20,326 nucleotides of DNA from JACKNG01 sp040904625 (GTDB lineage: Bacteria; Pseudomonadota; Gammaproteobacteria; Ga0077536). Of the stretch, positions 7,187 to 15,656 are shown in pieces. The notes below the pieces were generated by a model. The model made no database searches. It was given only the letters and a program-made list of their open reading frames with translations, and was not told the DNA's origin. A program made the translations under genes and the position numbers. How positions within the stretch are numbered: position 1 is the stretch's first letter; the number at the start of each line of letters is the position of its first letter. Location of the stretch: the NCBI GenBank assembly GCA_040904625.1, contig JBBDTC010000272.1:1-20326 (forward strand), given 5' to 3'.

Positions 7187-7195
7187 TGGTATCAT
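7187..7195 (+). promoter_or_regulatory. Probable extended -10 promoter for the sulfotransferase gene
   Basis: TG-G-TATCAT (hexamer at 7190-7195) is an extended -10 lying 35 bp upstream of the ATG at 7231 and just after the hairpin that closes the previous gene. No convincing -35 is present. A similar GSTATCATG phrase occurs before the CoA-transferase. Confidence 0.4.
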
Positions 7196-7230
7196 GCGCG
7201 CCCGCATCACTACTGCAGAGAACTCACCAC

Positions 7231-7854
7231 ATGGCCTTACGCGTCATCGGCGCCGGTGTCGGGCGTACCGGCACGACCTCTCTCAAGTCTGCGCTCGAAA
7301 TCCTGCTCGATGGTCGTTGCTACCACATGTTCGAGGTCATGCCGCGCCCTGCGGATATTCCCGTGTGGCAGGCTGCAAGCAATGGGGTCATGCCCGATTG
7401 GAGCGACTTCTTGCACGAATTCGAAGCCGCTGTCGATTGGCCGGCCGCGGCTTTTTGGACCGAACTCGCCGCGGCCTTTCCGGATGCCCTGATCGTCCTG
7501 TCGACGCGCGATCCGGAAGCCTGGTGGCGCAGCGCTTCGCAGACCATCTTTCCGACCATACGCGAGGCCGAACCCGGCCCGTGGCGCGCCATGGTGTGCG
7601 ATCTGCTGGCCCATCGTTTTACCGCCCAAATCGACGACGGGACCGCTGCCATAGCCGCTTTCGAAGCACACAATGCCCATGTTCGTGCCACGGCACCGGC
7701 GGGGCGGCTGCTCGAATGGAACGCTGCCTCAGGTTGGGATCCGCTGTGCGAGGCGCTTGGTCTGCCCATCCCGGATCGTCCGTTTCCGCATGCCAACACG
7801 AGTGCCGAGTTCACCGAGCGCGTCCGCGCCCGTCGCGCTCCACGCCACGATTGA
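7231..7854 (+). CDS. Sulfotransferase-fold protein
   Basis: The 207-residue product matches the bacterial sulfotransferase family that begins VIGAGVGRTGTTSLKSAL. The loop GRTGTTS (11-17) binds the 5'-phosphosulfate of PAPS, and STRDPEAWWRS (91-101) supplies the 3'-phosphate-binding Arg and Ser. VDWPAAAFW (68-76) and PDALIVLSTRDP are typical. No signal peptide or membrane segment is visible, so it should be cytosolic. The acceptor is unknown; members of this family are often annotated only by fold. The ATG at 7231 is preferred over 7186 because the -10 element lies between them and the fold begins right at MALRVIG. RapA begins 39 bp downstream; nothing suggests a functional tie. Confidence 0.85.
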   Translation: MALRVIGAGVGRTGTTSLKSALEILLDGRCYHMFEVMPRPADIPVWQAASNGVMPDWSDFLHEFEAAVDWPAAAFWTELAAAFPDALIVLSTRDPEAWWRSASQTIFPTIREAEPGPWRAMVCDLLAHRFTAQIDDGTAAIAAFEAHNAHVRATAPAGRLLEWNAASGWDPLCEALGLPIPDRPFPHANTSAEFTERVRARRAPRHD

Positions 7855-7893
7855 TTTTGAATCACCGAGTCCAGCCAGAGGAACCTGCTGCAC

Positions 7894-10728
7894 ATGGTCG
7901 ACTGCCGCCCCGGACAACGCTGGATCAGCAACACCGAACCCGAGCTCGGCCTCGGTATCGTTTTCGAAGTCGTCGATCGACGGGTGACGATGACCTTCCC
8001 GGCGAGCGAGGAACGCCGCATCTATGCATTCGACAATGCACCGCTGACGCGGGTCCGCTATCGTGTCGCCGATCGCATCCGTGCCGAGGACGGCACCGAA
8101 ATCATCGTCTCCGGCCACGTCGAGATCGAGGGCTGCCTGATCTATCAGGGCTTGAATCCCTGCGGTGAACGCGCCGAGCTGCACGAGATCGATCTCGACA
8201 GTTTCGTTCAGTTCAATCGCCCGCTCGACAGACTGTTCACCGGGCAGCTGGACAAGAACATGCGCTTCAATCTGCGCGCGGATACGTTGGCCCATCAGCA
8301 CCAGCAGCGGGTATCGCCGGCCTTTGGGCTGCTCGGGCCGCGCGTCCAGCTGCTGCCGCATCAATTCTATATCGCCGATACCGTCGCGGCGCGGCAGGCA
8401 CCGCGCGTCCTGCTGGCCGACGAGGTCGGGCTGGGCAAGACCATAGAGGCCGGATTGGTGCTGCACCGCCTGCTCTTGCGCGGCCGCGTCAACCGTGCCC
8501 TGGTGGTGCTGCCGGATAACCTCATCCATCAATGGCTGGTCGAAATGCAGCGGCGCTTCAACCTGCGCTTCTCGATCATCGATGCCGAGATCGCCGACGA
8601 ACTGGAGGAATCAGGCGAATCGAATCCATTCGAGACGGCTCAACTCGTATTGACGCCGACAAGCCTGCTCGCCGCCAACGAAGAACGTCTGGCCCAGGCC
8701 GTCACCGCGGGTTTCGATCTCATGATCGTGGACGAGGCCCATCACCTGAGCTGGAGCGAAGATGCGGCAAGTCCGGCCTATACCGCTGTCGCTGCGCTGG
8801 CCCGCAGCGTGCCGGGGCTGCTGCTGCTCACGGCGACACCGGAACAGCTCGGTGTGAGTGGGCACTTCGCGCGCCTGGCCCTGCTCGATCCGCACCGCTA
8901 TGCAGCGCTCGACACCTTCCTCGAAGAGGAACGCCGCTATACCGCCGTCAGCGCTCTGCTCGGCGCCTTGCTGGAAGGCAACGCGACACCAGAGGCAGTT
9001 CGCCTCACGGAAGCCACCGACTATCTCGGCGCTGAACGCATGGCCGAACTGGCCGCCGGCGACCCGGCCAGCTTCCGCGATCGCCTCGTGCGCGAGCTGC
9101 TCGATCACCACGGCACCGGGCGGGTGTTGTTCCGCAATTGCCGCGACCATATCGAAGGCTTTCCGGAGCGCCGCCTGCAGCGCTATCCCCTGGCGCTGCC
9201 AGCCGTCTATGGCGAGCGTCTCGCCAGCCAGCCGACCACCGCCGGTTTGACTCCCGAACTCGAATTCGGCCAGGACTGGATCGACATCGATCCCCGAGCC
9301 GCTTGGCTGGCCGACTGGATGAAAGCGCACCACCGCGACAAGACCCTGGTGATCTGCGCCGATGCCGGCACGGCGCAGGATCTCGAAGCCTGGCTGCGAC
9401 TGCGCCGCGGACTGCGCACGGCGGTGTTCCACGAAGGCCTGGACCTGGTACAGCGTGATCGCGCCGCCGCCTATTTCGCTGACCCGGAAGAAGACGCCAG
9501 CGCGCTGGTCTGTTCCGAGATTGGCAGCGAGGGACGTAATTTCCAGTTCGCGCGTCACCTGGTGCTGTTCGATATACCGCTCAACCCGGATCTCCTCGAG
9601 CAGCGTATCGGCCGACTGGACCGCATCGGGCAGCTTCACACGGTCGACATTCACGTGCCGGTGTTCGAGGATTCGGCCCAGGCCGTCCTCGTCGAATGGC
9701 TGCATGAGGGTATCGACGCATTCGAGCACATCTGTCCGGCCGGCCCAACGCTTTTCGCGGAGTTCGCTGAGCAGCTGCTGGCGGCAATGGCAGCACCCGC
9801 CGATCGAGCCGCACGCGATGCACTCATTCGCAACACCCGGGATCGCGCCACAGCCGTGCTCGAAGTGTTGCGCCGCGGCCGCGACCGCCTGCTCGAGCTC
9901 AATTCCTTCGACCGCGAGCGGGCACAGCAGGTCATAGGCGCCGTCGAAATTGCCGCCCGTAGTGGCGCTCTGCGCAGCTACATGGATCGTGTGTTCGATG
10001 CCTTCGGCGTTGAGCACGAAGACCACGGGGCCGACAGCCTGGTCGTCCACCCGGGCGATCATATGAGCTGCGAAGCATTCCCGGCCCTGCCCGAAGGGGG
10101 ACTTACCGCGACCTTCGACCGCACGCTGGCACTGGCCCGCGACGACATGCACTTCCTGACCTGGGAACACCCCATGGTGATGGGTGCGATGGACATGGTG
10201 CTCGGCAGCGAATTCGGCAACGCAAGCTTCGGCGTGGTGAAGGCTGCCGGCCTCACTCCGGGCACACTTCTCGTCGAATGTGTGTTCGTGATCGTCTGCC
10301 CGGCGCCGCGCGGACTCGCGCTCGAACGTTATCTGACCGAGTCTCATCTGCGTATCGTCATCAACGCTGATGGAGAGGACGTCAGTGCACAGTTTCCGCC
10401 CGCCCGGCTCGGTGGAGCGCTGCGCGACGTTCCCTCTGCGACAGCGCAGAAAGTCGTCGCCCGCCTGCGCGATCAAATCGAGCAGCTGGCTGACCATGCC
10501 ACCCATTTCTGCGAAGTCGTCCAGGAGCGCATCGTCACACGGGCCGGCGCGTCGATGGCGGCTGAACTGGATGCCGAGATTGACCGCCTGCGCCAGCTCG
10601 CGCGGGTGAACCCCAACGTTCGCGAGGCAGAATGGGCGGTACTCGAACGCGACCGCGAGGCCAGCGCACGGTATCTCGCCGGCGCCCAGCTCAAGCTGGA
10701 TGCCGTTCGTGTCATTATCGCCACCTGA
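7894..10728 (+). CDS. RNA polymerase-associated ATPase RapA
   Basis: The 944-residue product is close to the 968 residues of E. coli RapA (HepA), a Swi2/Snf2 ATPase that binds RNA polymerase and recycles stalled enzyme. The N-terminal RPGQRWISNTEPELGLGIV region (about 5-23) is the first Tudor-like domain. Walker A is DEVGLGKT (176-183), motif Ia is VVLPDNLIHQW, DEAH is at 280-283, and LLTATP follows. The second RecA lobe ends with the motif VI segment LEQRIGRLDRIGQLHTVDIHVP. The remaining approximately 350 residues hold the spacer and the C-terminal RapA-specific domains, including a late acidic-basic coiled coil. AGAGGA at 7878-7882 lies upstream of the ATG. No truncation or frameshift is seen. 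Confidence 0.96.
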   Translation: MVDCRPGQRWISNTEPELGLGIVFEVVDRRVTMTFPASEERRIYAFDNAPLTRVRYRVADRIRAEDGTEIIVSGHVEIEGCLIYQGLNPCGERAELHEIDLDSFVQFNRPLDRLFTGQLDKNMRFNLRADTLAHQHQQRVSPAFGLLGPRVQLLPHQFYIADTVAARQAPRVLLADEVGLGKTIEAGLVLHRLLLRGRVNRALVVLPDNLIHQWLVEMQRRFNLRFSIIDAEIADELEESGESNPFETAQLVLTPTSLLAANEERLAQAVTAGFDLMIVDEAHHLSWSEDAASPAYTAVAALARSVPGLLLLTATPEQLGVSGHFARLALLDPHRYAALDTFLEEERRYTAVSALLGALLEGNATPEAVRLTEATDYLGAERMAELAAGDPASFRDRLVRELLDHHGTGRVLFRNCRDHIEGFPERRLQRYPLALPAVYGERLASQPTTAGLTPELEFGQDWIDIDPRAAWLADWMKAHHRDKTLVICADAGTAQDLEAWLRLRRGLRTAVFHEGLDLVQRDRAAAYFADPEEDASALVCSEIGSEGRNFQFARHLVLFDIPLNPDLLEQRIGRLDRIGQLHTVDIHVPVFEDSAQAVLVEWLHEGIDAFEHICPAGPTLFAEFAEQLLAAMAAPADRAARDALIRNTRDRATAVLEVLRRGRDRLLELNSFDRERAQQVIGAVEIAARSGALRSYMDRVFDAFGVEHEDHGADSLVVHPGDHMSCEAFPALPEGGLTATFDRTLALARDDMHFLTWEHPMVMGAMDMVLGSEFGNASFGVVKAAGLTPGTLLVECVFVIVCPAPRGLALERYLTESHLRIVINADGEDVSAQFPPARLGGALRDVPSATAQKVVARLRDQIEQLADHATHFCEVVQERIVTRAGASMAAELDAEIDRLRQLARVNPNVREAEWAVLERDREASARYLAGAQLKLDAVRVIIAT

Positions 10729-10767
10729 GGATCCTGCCGATGGGCTCCTCGCCGCTCGGCTGTCGGC

Positions 10768-10773
10768 TATCAT
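10768..10773 (+). promoter_or_regulatory. Probable -10 element for the CoA-transferase gene
   Basis: TATCAT in the phrase GGCTATCATGCC lies 32 bp upstream of the ATG at 10805, which would give a start site near 10780. This is one reason for preferring that start over the in-frame ATGs at 10700 and 10772. The -35 region is weak. Confidence 0.35.
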
Positions 10774-10804
10774 GCCGGACCCGGACCGCACGACGAGATC
10801 TCAG

Positions 10805-12001
10805 ATGGAAGCCAACCGCGCCGACCTCGGCCCGCGCGCACTCGACGACCTGCGCGTGCTCGACTTCACCGGCATCATTGCCGGTTCGTACTGCACCCGC
10901 ATGATGGCGGACCTCGGCGCCGACGTGCTCAAAATTGAACCGCCCGGCGGTGAGATGATGCGGCACATCGCGCCGATGCGAGGCGATGCGAGCACGGTGT
11001 TCGCCGCGCTGAACAGCGGCAAGCGCTGCATGGTGCTGGATTTGAAACGGCCCGCCGCGGTCGACATTGTCAAGCTCCTCGTTGCGCACTACGACGTCGT
11101 CGTGGAGAATTTCAGCCCTGGCGTCATGGCCCGGCTGGGCCTTGATTACGCGGCACTGCAGGCCGAGAACCCGGCTCTGGTGATGTGTTCCATCTCCGGC
11201 TATGGTCAAACAGGTCCAGGTGCGCAGCGGCCCGCTTTCGCCCCTATCGTGCAAGCCATGAGCGGTTTCGATCTGGTCACGCTGGCCAGCCAGCCGGGGC
11301 TGTCGCGTCCCCTCAACATGGGCCTGCCCGTCGGCGACACCACGGCCTCGCAACAGGCTTTCGGCGCGATCATGGCCGCACTCTACTACCGTATGCGCAC
11401 GGGTATCGGCCAATACATCGATATCGCCATGCTCGATAGCCTGGTTGCGACCATGCACCGTGATTTTCAGAGCGCTTTCCAGCGCGATCCCATCGATCGC
11501 ATCTACGGTCCGATCGAGACGCAGGACGGCTTCATCGTCGTCATGCCGCTGAGCCAAAGCCAGTTCGTCGACCTCATCGAATGCATCGGGCGGCCAGACC
11601 TCGCCGATGACCTCCGCTTCAACTCCATGCGCAAACGCCTCGATCATTACAACGAGCTGATGGCGATCGCCGAAACCTGGGCGCGGCAGCGCACCCGGAG
11701 CGAAGCGCTGTGCGCGCTGGAAGCAGCACACATACCTTGCGCGCCCTACCGCGGAATCGCCGAGATGGTCGAGGATCCGCAGCTCCACCATCGAGGCATG
11801 TTGACCGAAGTCGTCGACGAAGCCGGTCCGTTGCGCGTACCCAATTCGCCGTTCCTGTTCTCGGCAACGCACGCCGCTGTGCGCCCGCAGGTCGCACGCA
11901 CCGGTGAGCACACGCACAGCGTACTCAGCGACGAACTGGGGCTTTCCGCCGAGGATATAGCGGCCCTGGTGAGCGGCGAGGTGGTCAACGCGCCGCTGTA
12001 A
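10805..12001 (+). CDS. CaiB/BaiF-type (family III) CoA-transferase
   Basis: This 398-residue protein moves CoA between acyl-CoA and a free carboxylate. The family pattern is clear. DLRVLDFTGIIAGSYCTRMMADLGADVLKIEPP opens the fold (first about 15-47), followed by LDLKRPAAVDIVKLLVAHYDVVVENFSPG and SISGYGQTGPGA (129-140). GD178TT carries the aspartate that forms the acyl-anhydride in formyl-CoA transferase. The C-terminal half holds IDIAMLDS and the typical EDPQLHHRGML. Length is normal. The frame opens upstream at 10700, but MPFVSLSPP... is not homologous to the family and a -10 element lies inside it. The substrate is unknown; related enzymes act on carnitine, bile acids, aromatic or succinyl-linked acids. 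The TAA stop coincides with the edge of the foldback element. Confidence 0.92.
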   Translation: MEANRADLGPRALDDLRVLDFTGIIAGSYCTRMMADLGADVLKIEPPGGEMMRHIAPMRGDASTVFAALNSGKRCMVLDLKRPAAVDIVKLLVAHYDVVVENFSPGVMARLGLDYAALQAENPALVMCSISGYGQTGPGAQRPAFAPIVQAMSGFDLVTLASQPGLSRPLNMGLPVGDTTASQQAFGAIMAALYYRMRTGIGQYIDIAMLDSLVATMHRDFQSAFQRDPIDRIYGPIETQDGFIVVMPLSQSQFVDLIECIGRPDLADDLRFNSMRKRLDHYNELMAIAETWARQRTRSEALCALEAAHIPCAPYRGIAEMVEDPQLHHRGMLTEVVDEAGPLRVPNSPFLFSATHAAVRPQVARTGEHTHSVLSDELGLSAEDIAALVSGEVVNAPL

Positions 12002-12180
12002 GGGCCCGCCGCAAAATAACCGAACGATTTGGAACGCCGATCCACCCCGTCTGGCGGCGTTGCTCGTCAGTTGAATAGAACCACTATTCGCCTGAATAGA
12101 ACCACTATTCGCCCTCCTCGCGCCTGGCCAGCCGGGCGCCTCGACGCCCCAGATCGCCCAGTTATTTCGCGGCGGGCCCT
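12001..12180. repeat. 180-bp foldback (MITE-like) element between convergent genes
   Basis: The outer 20 bp (left arm AGGGCCCGCCGCAAAATAAC at 12001-12020) match the reverse complement of 12161-12180 at 19 positions, and the similarity continues to 40 bp per arm (12001-12040 with 12141-12180), 32 of 40 identical. On the minus strand seven of the eight differences become G-U pairs, so 39 of 40 positions can pair in RNA. The centre is a tandem palindromic repeat. TAA borders both sides (11999-12001, which is the CoA-transferase stop, and 12180-12182), compatible with TA or TAA target duplication. It begins 9 bp after the end of the minus-strand fusion-protein gene. No transposase is present. It probably acts as a bidirectional terminator or structured 3' tail. 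Confidence 0.75.
12072..12113. repeat. Two perfect tandem 21-bp palindromic units
   Basis: Two identical 21-bp units abut at 12072-12092 and 12093-12113. Each holds GAATAG-AACCA-CTATTC, a 6-bp hairpin with a five-base loop, and ends in GCC. They sit at the exact centre of the larger foldback element. Confidence 0.85.
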
Positions 12181-12189
12181 AAGCGGCAC

Positions 12190-13506
12190 TCATCGCTCAG
12201 TCAGGCTTTCATCCCGGTAACGCATGAGCGGCGCGAGCAGGTAGTCGAGCACGCGCCGCCGTCCGAGGTCGATTTCCACCCTCACCGCCATACCCGACGC
12301 GAGAGCGGCGCGCTTGTCGCCGACCTGCACGCTGGTCTTGCCCAAGGCCACCTGGGCGAGGTAGACCAGCCCCTTTTCGCTGTCGACGACAGCATCGGAC
12401 GAAAGATTGATGAGTGTGCCGGGCACCGTGCCGTAATGGGTAAACGGGAAGGTCTCGATCTTGATTACGACACGTTGACCGACCGCGACGAAACCGATGT
12501 CCTTGTTCGGAATCATGGCTTCCACCAACAGCACGCCGTTGGCAGGTACGATCACCATGAGCGGCTCGGCAGGCGTGACGACGCCGCCGACGGTATTGAC
12601 CGCGAGTTCCTGTATGCGGCCGTCGACCGGTGCACGGAGTGTATGTGCGGCAACGCGATTGGCAGCTTTGCGAATCTCCTGCGCATAGCTCGCCAGGCGG
12701 GTTTCCGCCGCCGCCAGCTGCGCCCGCCAGTCGGCCTCCTGGCGCGCAAGCTGAGCGGTCAACCGCCGTTCGACCTGCACGCAGCCGGCCGCAGCGACTC
12801 TGCGACGCGCTTCCAGCACGGCGCGTTCATGCGTGCGTGCAACCCGGTCCTCCTCGAGTTCGAGCCAGCTCACACGCGGAACGAGCGACCGCGCGGCGAG
12901 GTCCCGGAGTGCTGCCACACGCTCAGTGAGCAACGGCAATGTGCCGTCGAGCCGGCCGATCTCGGCGCCGATCGCGGCCACTTCGGCGGCGCAACGGCGA
13001 CCCTCCTCTAGGGTGCCGAGGCGCTCGGCGTCGAACGCGTGAAACTCCCCTTCGATGCGCGCCTGCACGGCTGCCGGCGCGGCGTCGATAGAGGCAATCG
13101 CCGTCGGCCTGCCGTCGTCCGCGTCGAGGCGCTCGAGCAGTGCGAGCAGACGGTAGCGATCCCAGGCCACGCTGCGCCGCTCCTCTTCCAGGCGCGCAAG
13201 CTCGGCCCTTGCCTGGGTGTCGTCGAGTTCGATCAGGCGAGCCCCGGCGCGCACCGCCTGCCCCTCTGCGACGTGGACGGCACGCACGGTACCGGTGTAC
13301 GCGCTTTGGATCCGCTTGACACGCGCCGCAGGCAGAATACGACCCTCGGCGACACTGACGATGTCGACTTCGCCGAGGCCGGCCCAAACCCCTGCGAGCA
13401 GGCAGAATACGAAAATAGCCCACAACAGGCCGCGCGCAGCCAACCACGGCGGCGTACGCTCGATTTCGCCGGTGGCGGGCAGAAATTCGAGTTCGGGGCG
13501 CTGCAT
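12190..13506 (-). CDS. HlyD-like membrane fusion protein of a type I secretion system
   Basis: The 438-residue product is a periplasmic adaptor. A single membrane segment (about 25-44, LLWAIFVFCLLAGVWAGLG) follows a short cytoplasmic tail. Then comes the first lipoyl half (VAEGRILPAARVKRIQSAYTG...VHVAEGQAVRAGARLIELDD, about 52-96), a long charged coiled-coil hairpin (about 97-300), the second lipoyl half (LRAPVDGRIQELAVNTVGGVVTPAEPLM) and a beta-barrel tail ending VLDYLLAPLMRYRDESLTER, typical of HlyD. The ATG at 13506 follows the ABC transporter stop by two bases, so the pair is translated from one message. An upstream in-frame ATG at 13548 lies inside the transporter gene and is not needed. 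The outer-membrane TolC partner is not in the window. Confidence 0.94.
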   Translation of the reverse strand: MQRPELEFLPATGEIERTPPWLAARGLLWAIFVFCLLAGVWAGLGEVDIVSVAEGRILPAARVKRIQSAYTGTVRAVHVAEGQAVRAGARLIELDDTQARAELARLEEERRSVAWDRYRLLALLERLDADDGRPTAIASIDAAPAAVQARIEGEFHAFDAERLGTLEEGRRCAAEVAAIGAEIGRLDGTLPLLTERVAALRDLAARSLVPRVSWLELEEDRVARTHERAVLEARRRVAAAGCVQVERRLTAQLARQEADWRAQLAAAETRLASYAQEIRKAANRVAAHTLRAPVDGRIQELAVNTVGGVVTPAEPLMVIVPANGVLLVEAMIPNKDIGFVAVGQRVVIKIETFPFTHYGTVPGTLINLSSDAVVDSEKGLVYLAQVALGKTSVQVGDKRAALASGMAVRVEIDLGRRRVLDYLLAPLMRYRDESLTER

Positions 13507-13508
13507 TG

Positions 13509-15656
13509 TCAGCGCTCGGCGGTGGCCAGCCCTTCGTGCAAACGACACAGGGCGGCGAAATAGGCGTTGCGGGCACGCAAATCACCAGCCGAGCCCTGTG
13601 CGGTGATACGCCCCTGTTCGATGACGATGATGCGAGTCGCCCCACGCAGAGCGGACAGACGGTGCGCGATGACGAACACCGTACGTCCCTGGCAAATGGT
13701 CCGCATGTGCCGCTGGATAACGGCCTCGGCCTCGTAATCGAGTGCGCTGGTCGCTTCATCCAGGATCAGGATGCGCGGATCGATGGCGAGCGCGCGCGCG
13801 AGTGCGATGCGCTGGCGCTGGCCGCCGGACAATAGGGTGCCATGCTCACCGACCACGGTGTCGTAGCCCTCGGGCAGCGCCAGGATGAAGTCGTGAGCTC
13901 CGGCCAGCCGCGCCGCCGCGACGACCCGCGGCAGCGGCAGCGCCGGCGCAGCGAGAGCGATGTTTTCACGTACAGAACGATTGAAGAGCATGGTGTCCTG
14001 CACCACCACACCGACTCGCCGACGCAGCCAGGACGGATCGATCAGCGCAACATCGACGCCATCGACCAGCACCCGACCGCGCTCCGGCACGTACAAGCGC
14101 AGCAGCAGCTTGGCCAGGGTACTCTTGCCCGAGCCCGACCGCCCGACGACACCGATGACCTCTCCCGGCGCGACCGACAGGGACAAGTCCGACAGCACGG
14201 GTGGTCCATCGGGACGATAGCGGAACGCGACCTGCTCGAAACTGACCTGGCCGCGCAGACGCGGCAATGCGCCGCGTCCACCGTGCCGCCCGGACTCCGG
14301 CGGCGCGTCGAGAATGTCGCCGAGGCGGCGCACGGACACTCCGGCCTGCTGGAATTCCTGCCACAGCTGAATCAGACGCGTCAGCGGCGCGGTTATGCGC
14401 CCGGCGAGCATATTGAAGGCCACCAGCTGGCCGACACTCAAGCCTCCAGCCATGACCTCACGCGCGCCCAGCCAGAGTATGCCGAGCAGCATCAGCTTGT
14501 TGAGCAGGGCCGCGGTCTCGTTGGCCACATTGGCCAGCTGGCGGGTGCGAAAGCCCGCCCGCACATGGCCAGCCAGGCGCTCTTCCCAACGGCGACGCAT
14601 GGCGGGTTCGACCGCAGCCGCCTTCAATGTTTCGATGCCCGTCACAGATTCGACCAGGAAGGCGTGATTGTCGGCGCCACGGTCGAACTGCTCTTCGAGA
14701 CAGCTGCGCAGCACCGGGGTGACCAGGGCCGCAAGCAGCACGTAGGCGGGCACCGTAGCCACTACGACCAGCGTCAAACGCGGGCTGTAGTGCATCATGA
14801 GCGCGACAAAAGCGAAGGTGAACACGATGTCGACGACGAGTGTCAGTGCGTGTCCGGTGATGAAGTGGCGCAGCGAGTCGAGCTCGCGCAGCCGCGCGAC
14901 GGTATCGCCGACGCGACGATTCTCGAAATACGCCAACGGCAGACGCGTGAGATGCGCAAAGAGATCGATGCCCAGCGCGACGTCGATGCGGCTCGTGGTA
15001 TGGGTGAAGACATGGGTCCGCAGCATACCGAGCACCGCTTCGAAGACGACGACGATTAAAAAGCCGACGGCGAGGACATCGAGCGTGGTCAGGCCGTGAT
15101 GGACCAGAACCTTGTCGATCACGACCTGGAAGAACAAAGGCGTGGCCAAGGCCAGCAACTGCAGAAAGAACGCCGCGATCAGGACTTCGCCGAGCGGCTT
15201 GCGGTAGCTGAGGAGATACGGCAGGAACCAGCCGAAGCCGAATCGTCGTGGGCGGCCGGTGCGAGACGCGCGCCGCGAGACCAGGATCAGCCCACCATTC
15301 CAGATGCGCTCGAATGCGGCGCGCTCGATGGCGACAGGCGCACTGTCCCCGGCACGCGAGATCAAGACCTGCCCACCACGCACGCCGGCCAGCACGACAT
15401 AGCCACCGTCGCGCAGCCCGGCAATGGCCGGCAATGGCATCGTCGCCAGGCGGGCGAAATCGGTCCGGAAGCGCCGCGCATCGAGTCCGATCCAGCGCGC
15501 GGCGCCGAGCAGAGCGCGGTCGTCGAAGGCTTGCCCGGGTGTACCGAATTCGTGGCGCAGCGCAGCCGGCTGCGGCGCCAGTTCGAAAAAGGCAGCTAGC
15601 GACAGCAGGCAGTCGAGACCGCTGTCGGCGACGTTTCCTCGAGCGCTCGCGCTCAC
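13509..15656 (-). CDS. HlyB-like type I secretion ABC transporter with inactive C39-like domain
   Basis: The 715-residue product aligns from memory along its whole length with HlyB (707). Residues 10-128 form a C39-like domain in which the catalytic cysteine position is serine (S12 in DSG) and the histidine position is tyrosine (Y86 in GGYVVL), so it should bind but not cleave its substrate. The membrane part spans about 150-430 (LQLLALATPLFFQVVIDKVLVHHG, AYFENRRVGDTVARLRELD). The ATPase has Walker A GRSGSGKS (505-512), signature LSGGQ (609-613), Walker B ILILDEA (629-635) and H665. No ATG is available early; I chose GTG at 15656 with GGGAG upstream. The frame stays open to 15983 but the extra residues resemble nothing. 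It should export an unprocessed, C-terminally signalled protein; no RTX substrate is visible. Confidence 0.93.
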   Translation of the reverse strand: MSASARGNVADSGLDCLLSLAAFFELAPQPAALRHEFGTPGQAFDDRALLGAARWIGLDARRFRTDFARLATMPLPAIAGLRDGGYVVLAGVRGGQVLISRAGDSAPVAIERAAFERIWNGGLILVSRRASRTGRPRRFGFGWFLPYLLSYRKPLGEVLIAAFFLQLLALATPLFFQVVIDKVLVHHGLTTLDVLAVGFLIVVVFEAVLGMLRTHVFTHTTSRIDVALGIDLFAHLTRLPLAYFENRRVGDTVARLRELDSLRHFITGHALTLVVDIVFTFAFVALMMHYSPRLTLVVVATVPAYVLLAALVTPVLRSCLEEQFDRGADNHAFLVESVTGIETLKAAAVEPAMRRRWEERLAGHVRAGFRTRQLANVANETAALLNKLMLLGILWLGAREVMAGGLSVGQLVAFNMLAGRITAPLTRLIQLWQEFQQAGVSVRRLGDILDAPPESGRHGGRGALPRLRGQVSFEQVAFRYRPDGPPVLSDLSLSVAPGEVIGVVGRSGSGKSTLAKLLLRLYVPERGRVLVDGVDVALIDPSWLRRRVGVVVQDTMLFNRSVRENIALAAPALPLPRVVAAARLAGAHDFILALPEGYDTVVGEHGTLLSGGQRQRIALARALAIDPRILILDEATSALDYEAEAVIQRHMRTICQGRTVFVIAHRLSALRGATRIIVIEQGRITAQGSAGDLRARNAYFAALCRLHEGLATAER

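Noticed and set aside
8611..10791. A 726-codon minus-strand open frame opposite rapA
   Set aside because: Antisense shadow of a fully recognisable RapA; the product is rich in compositional artefacts and has no motif.
10715..11917. A 400-codon minus-strand frame opposite the CoA-transferase
   Set aside because: Antisense shadow; the plus strand has all CaiB/BaiF landmarks.
12072..12113. Tandem repeat considered as a CRISPR or a tandem operator array
   Set aside because: Only two units, directly abutting with no spacers, and each unit is itself a hairpin at the centre of a larger inverted repeat.
13328..13412. A 15-bp direct repeat GCAGGCAGAATACGA, 70 bp apart, inside the fusion-protein gene
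   Set aside because: The two copies are read in different frames in intact, well-aligned coding sequence; chance is the simplest explanation.
13842..15059. A 405-codon plus-strand frame opposite the ABC transporter
   Set aside because: Antisense shadow of the HlyB-like gene; glutamine- and arginine-rich translation typical of reversed GC-rich codons.
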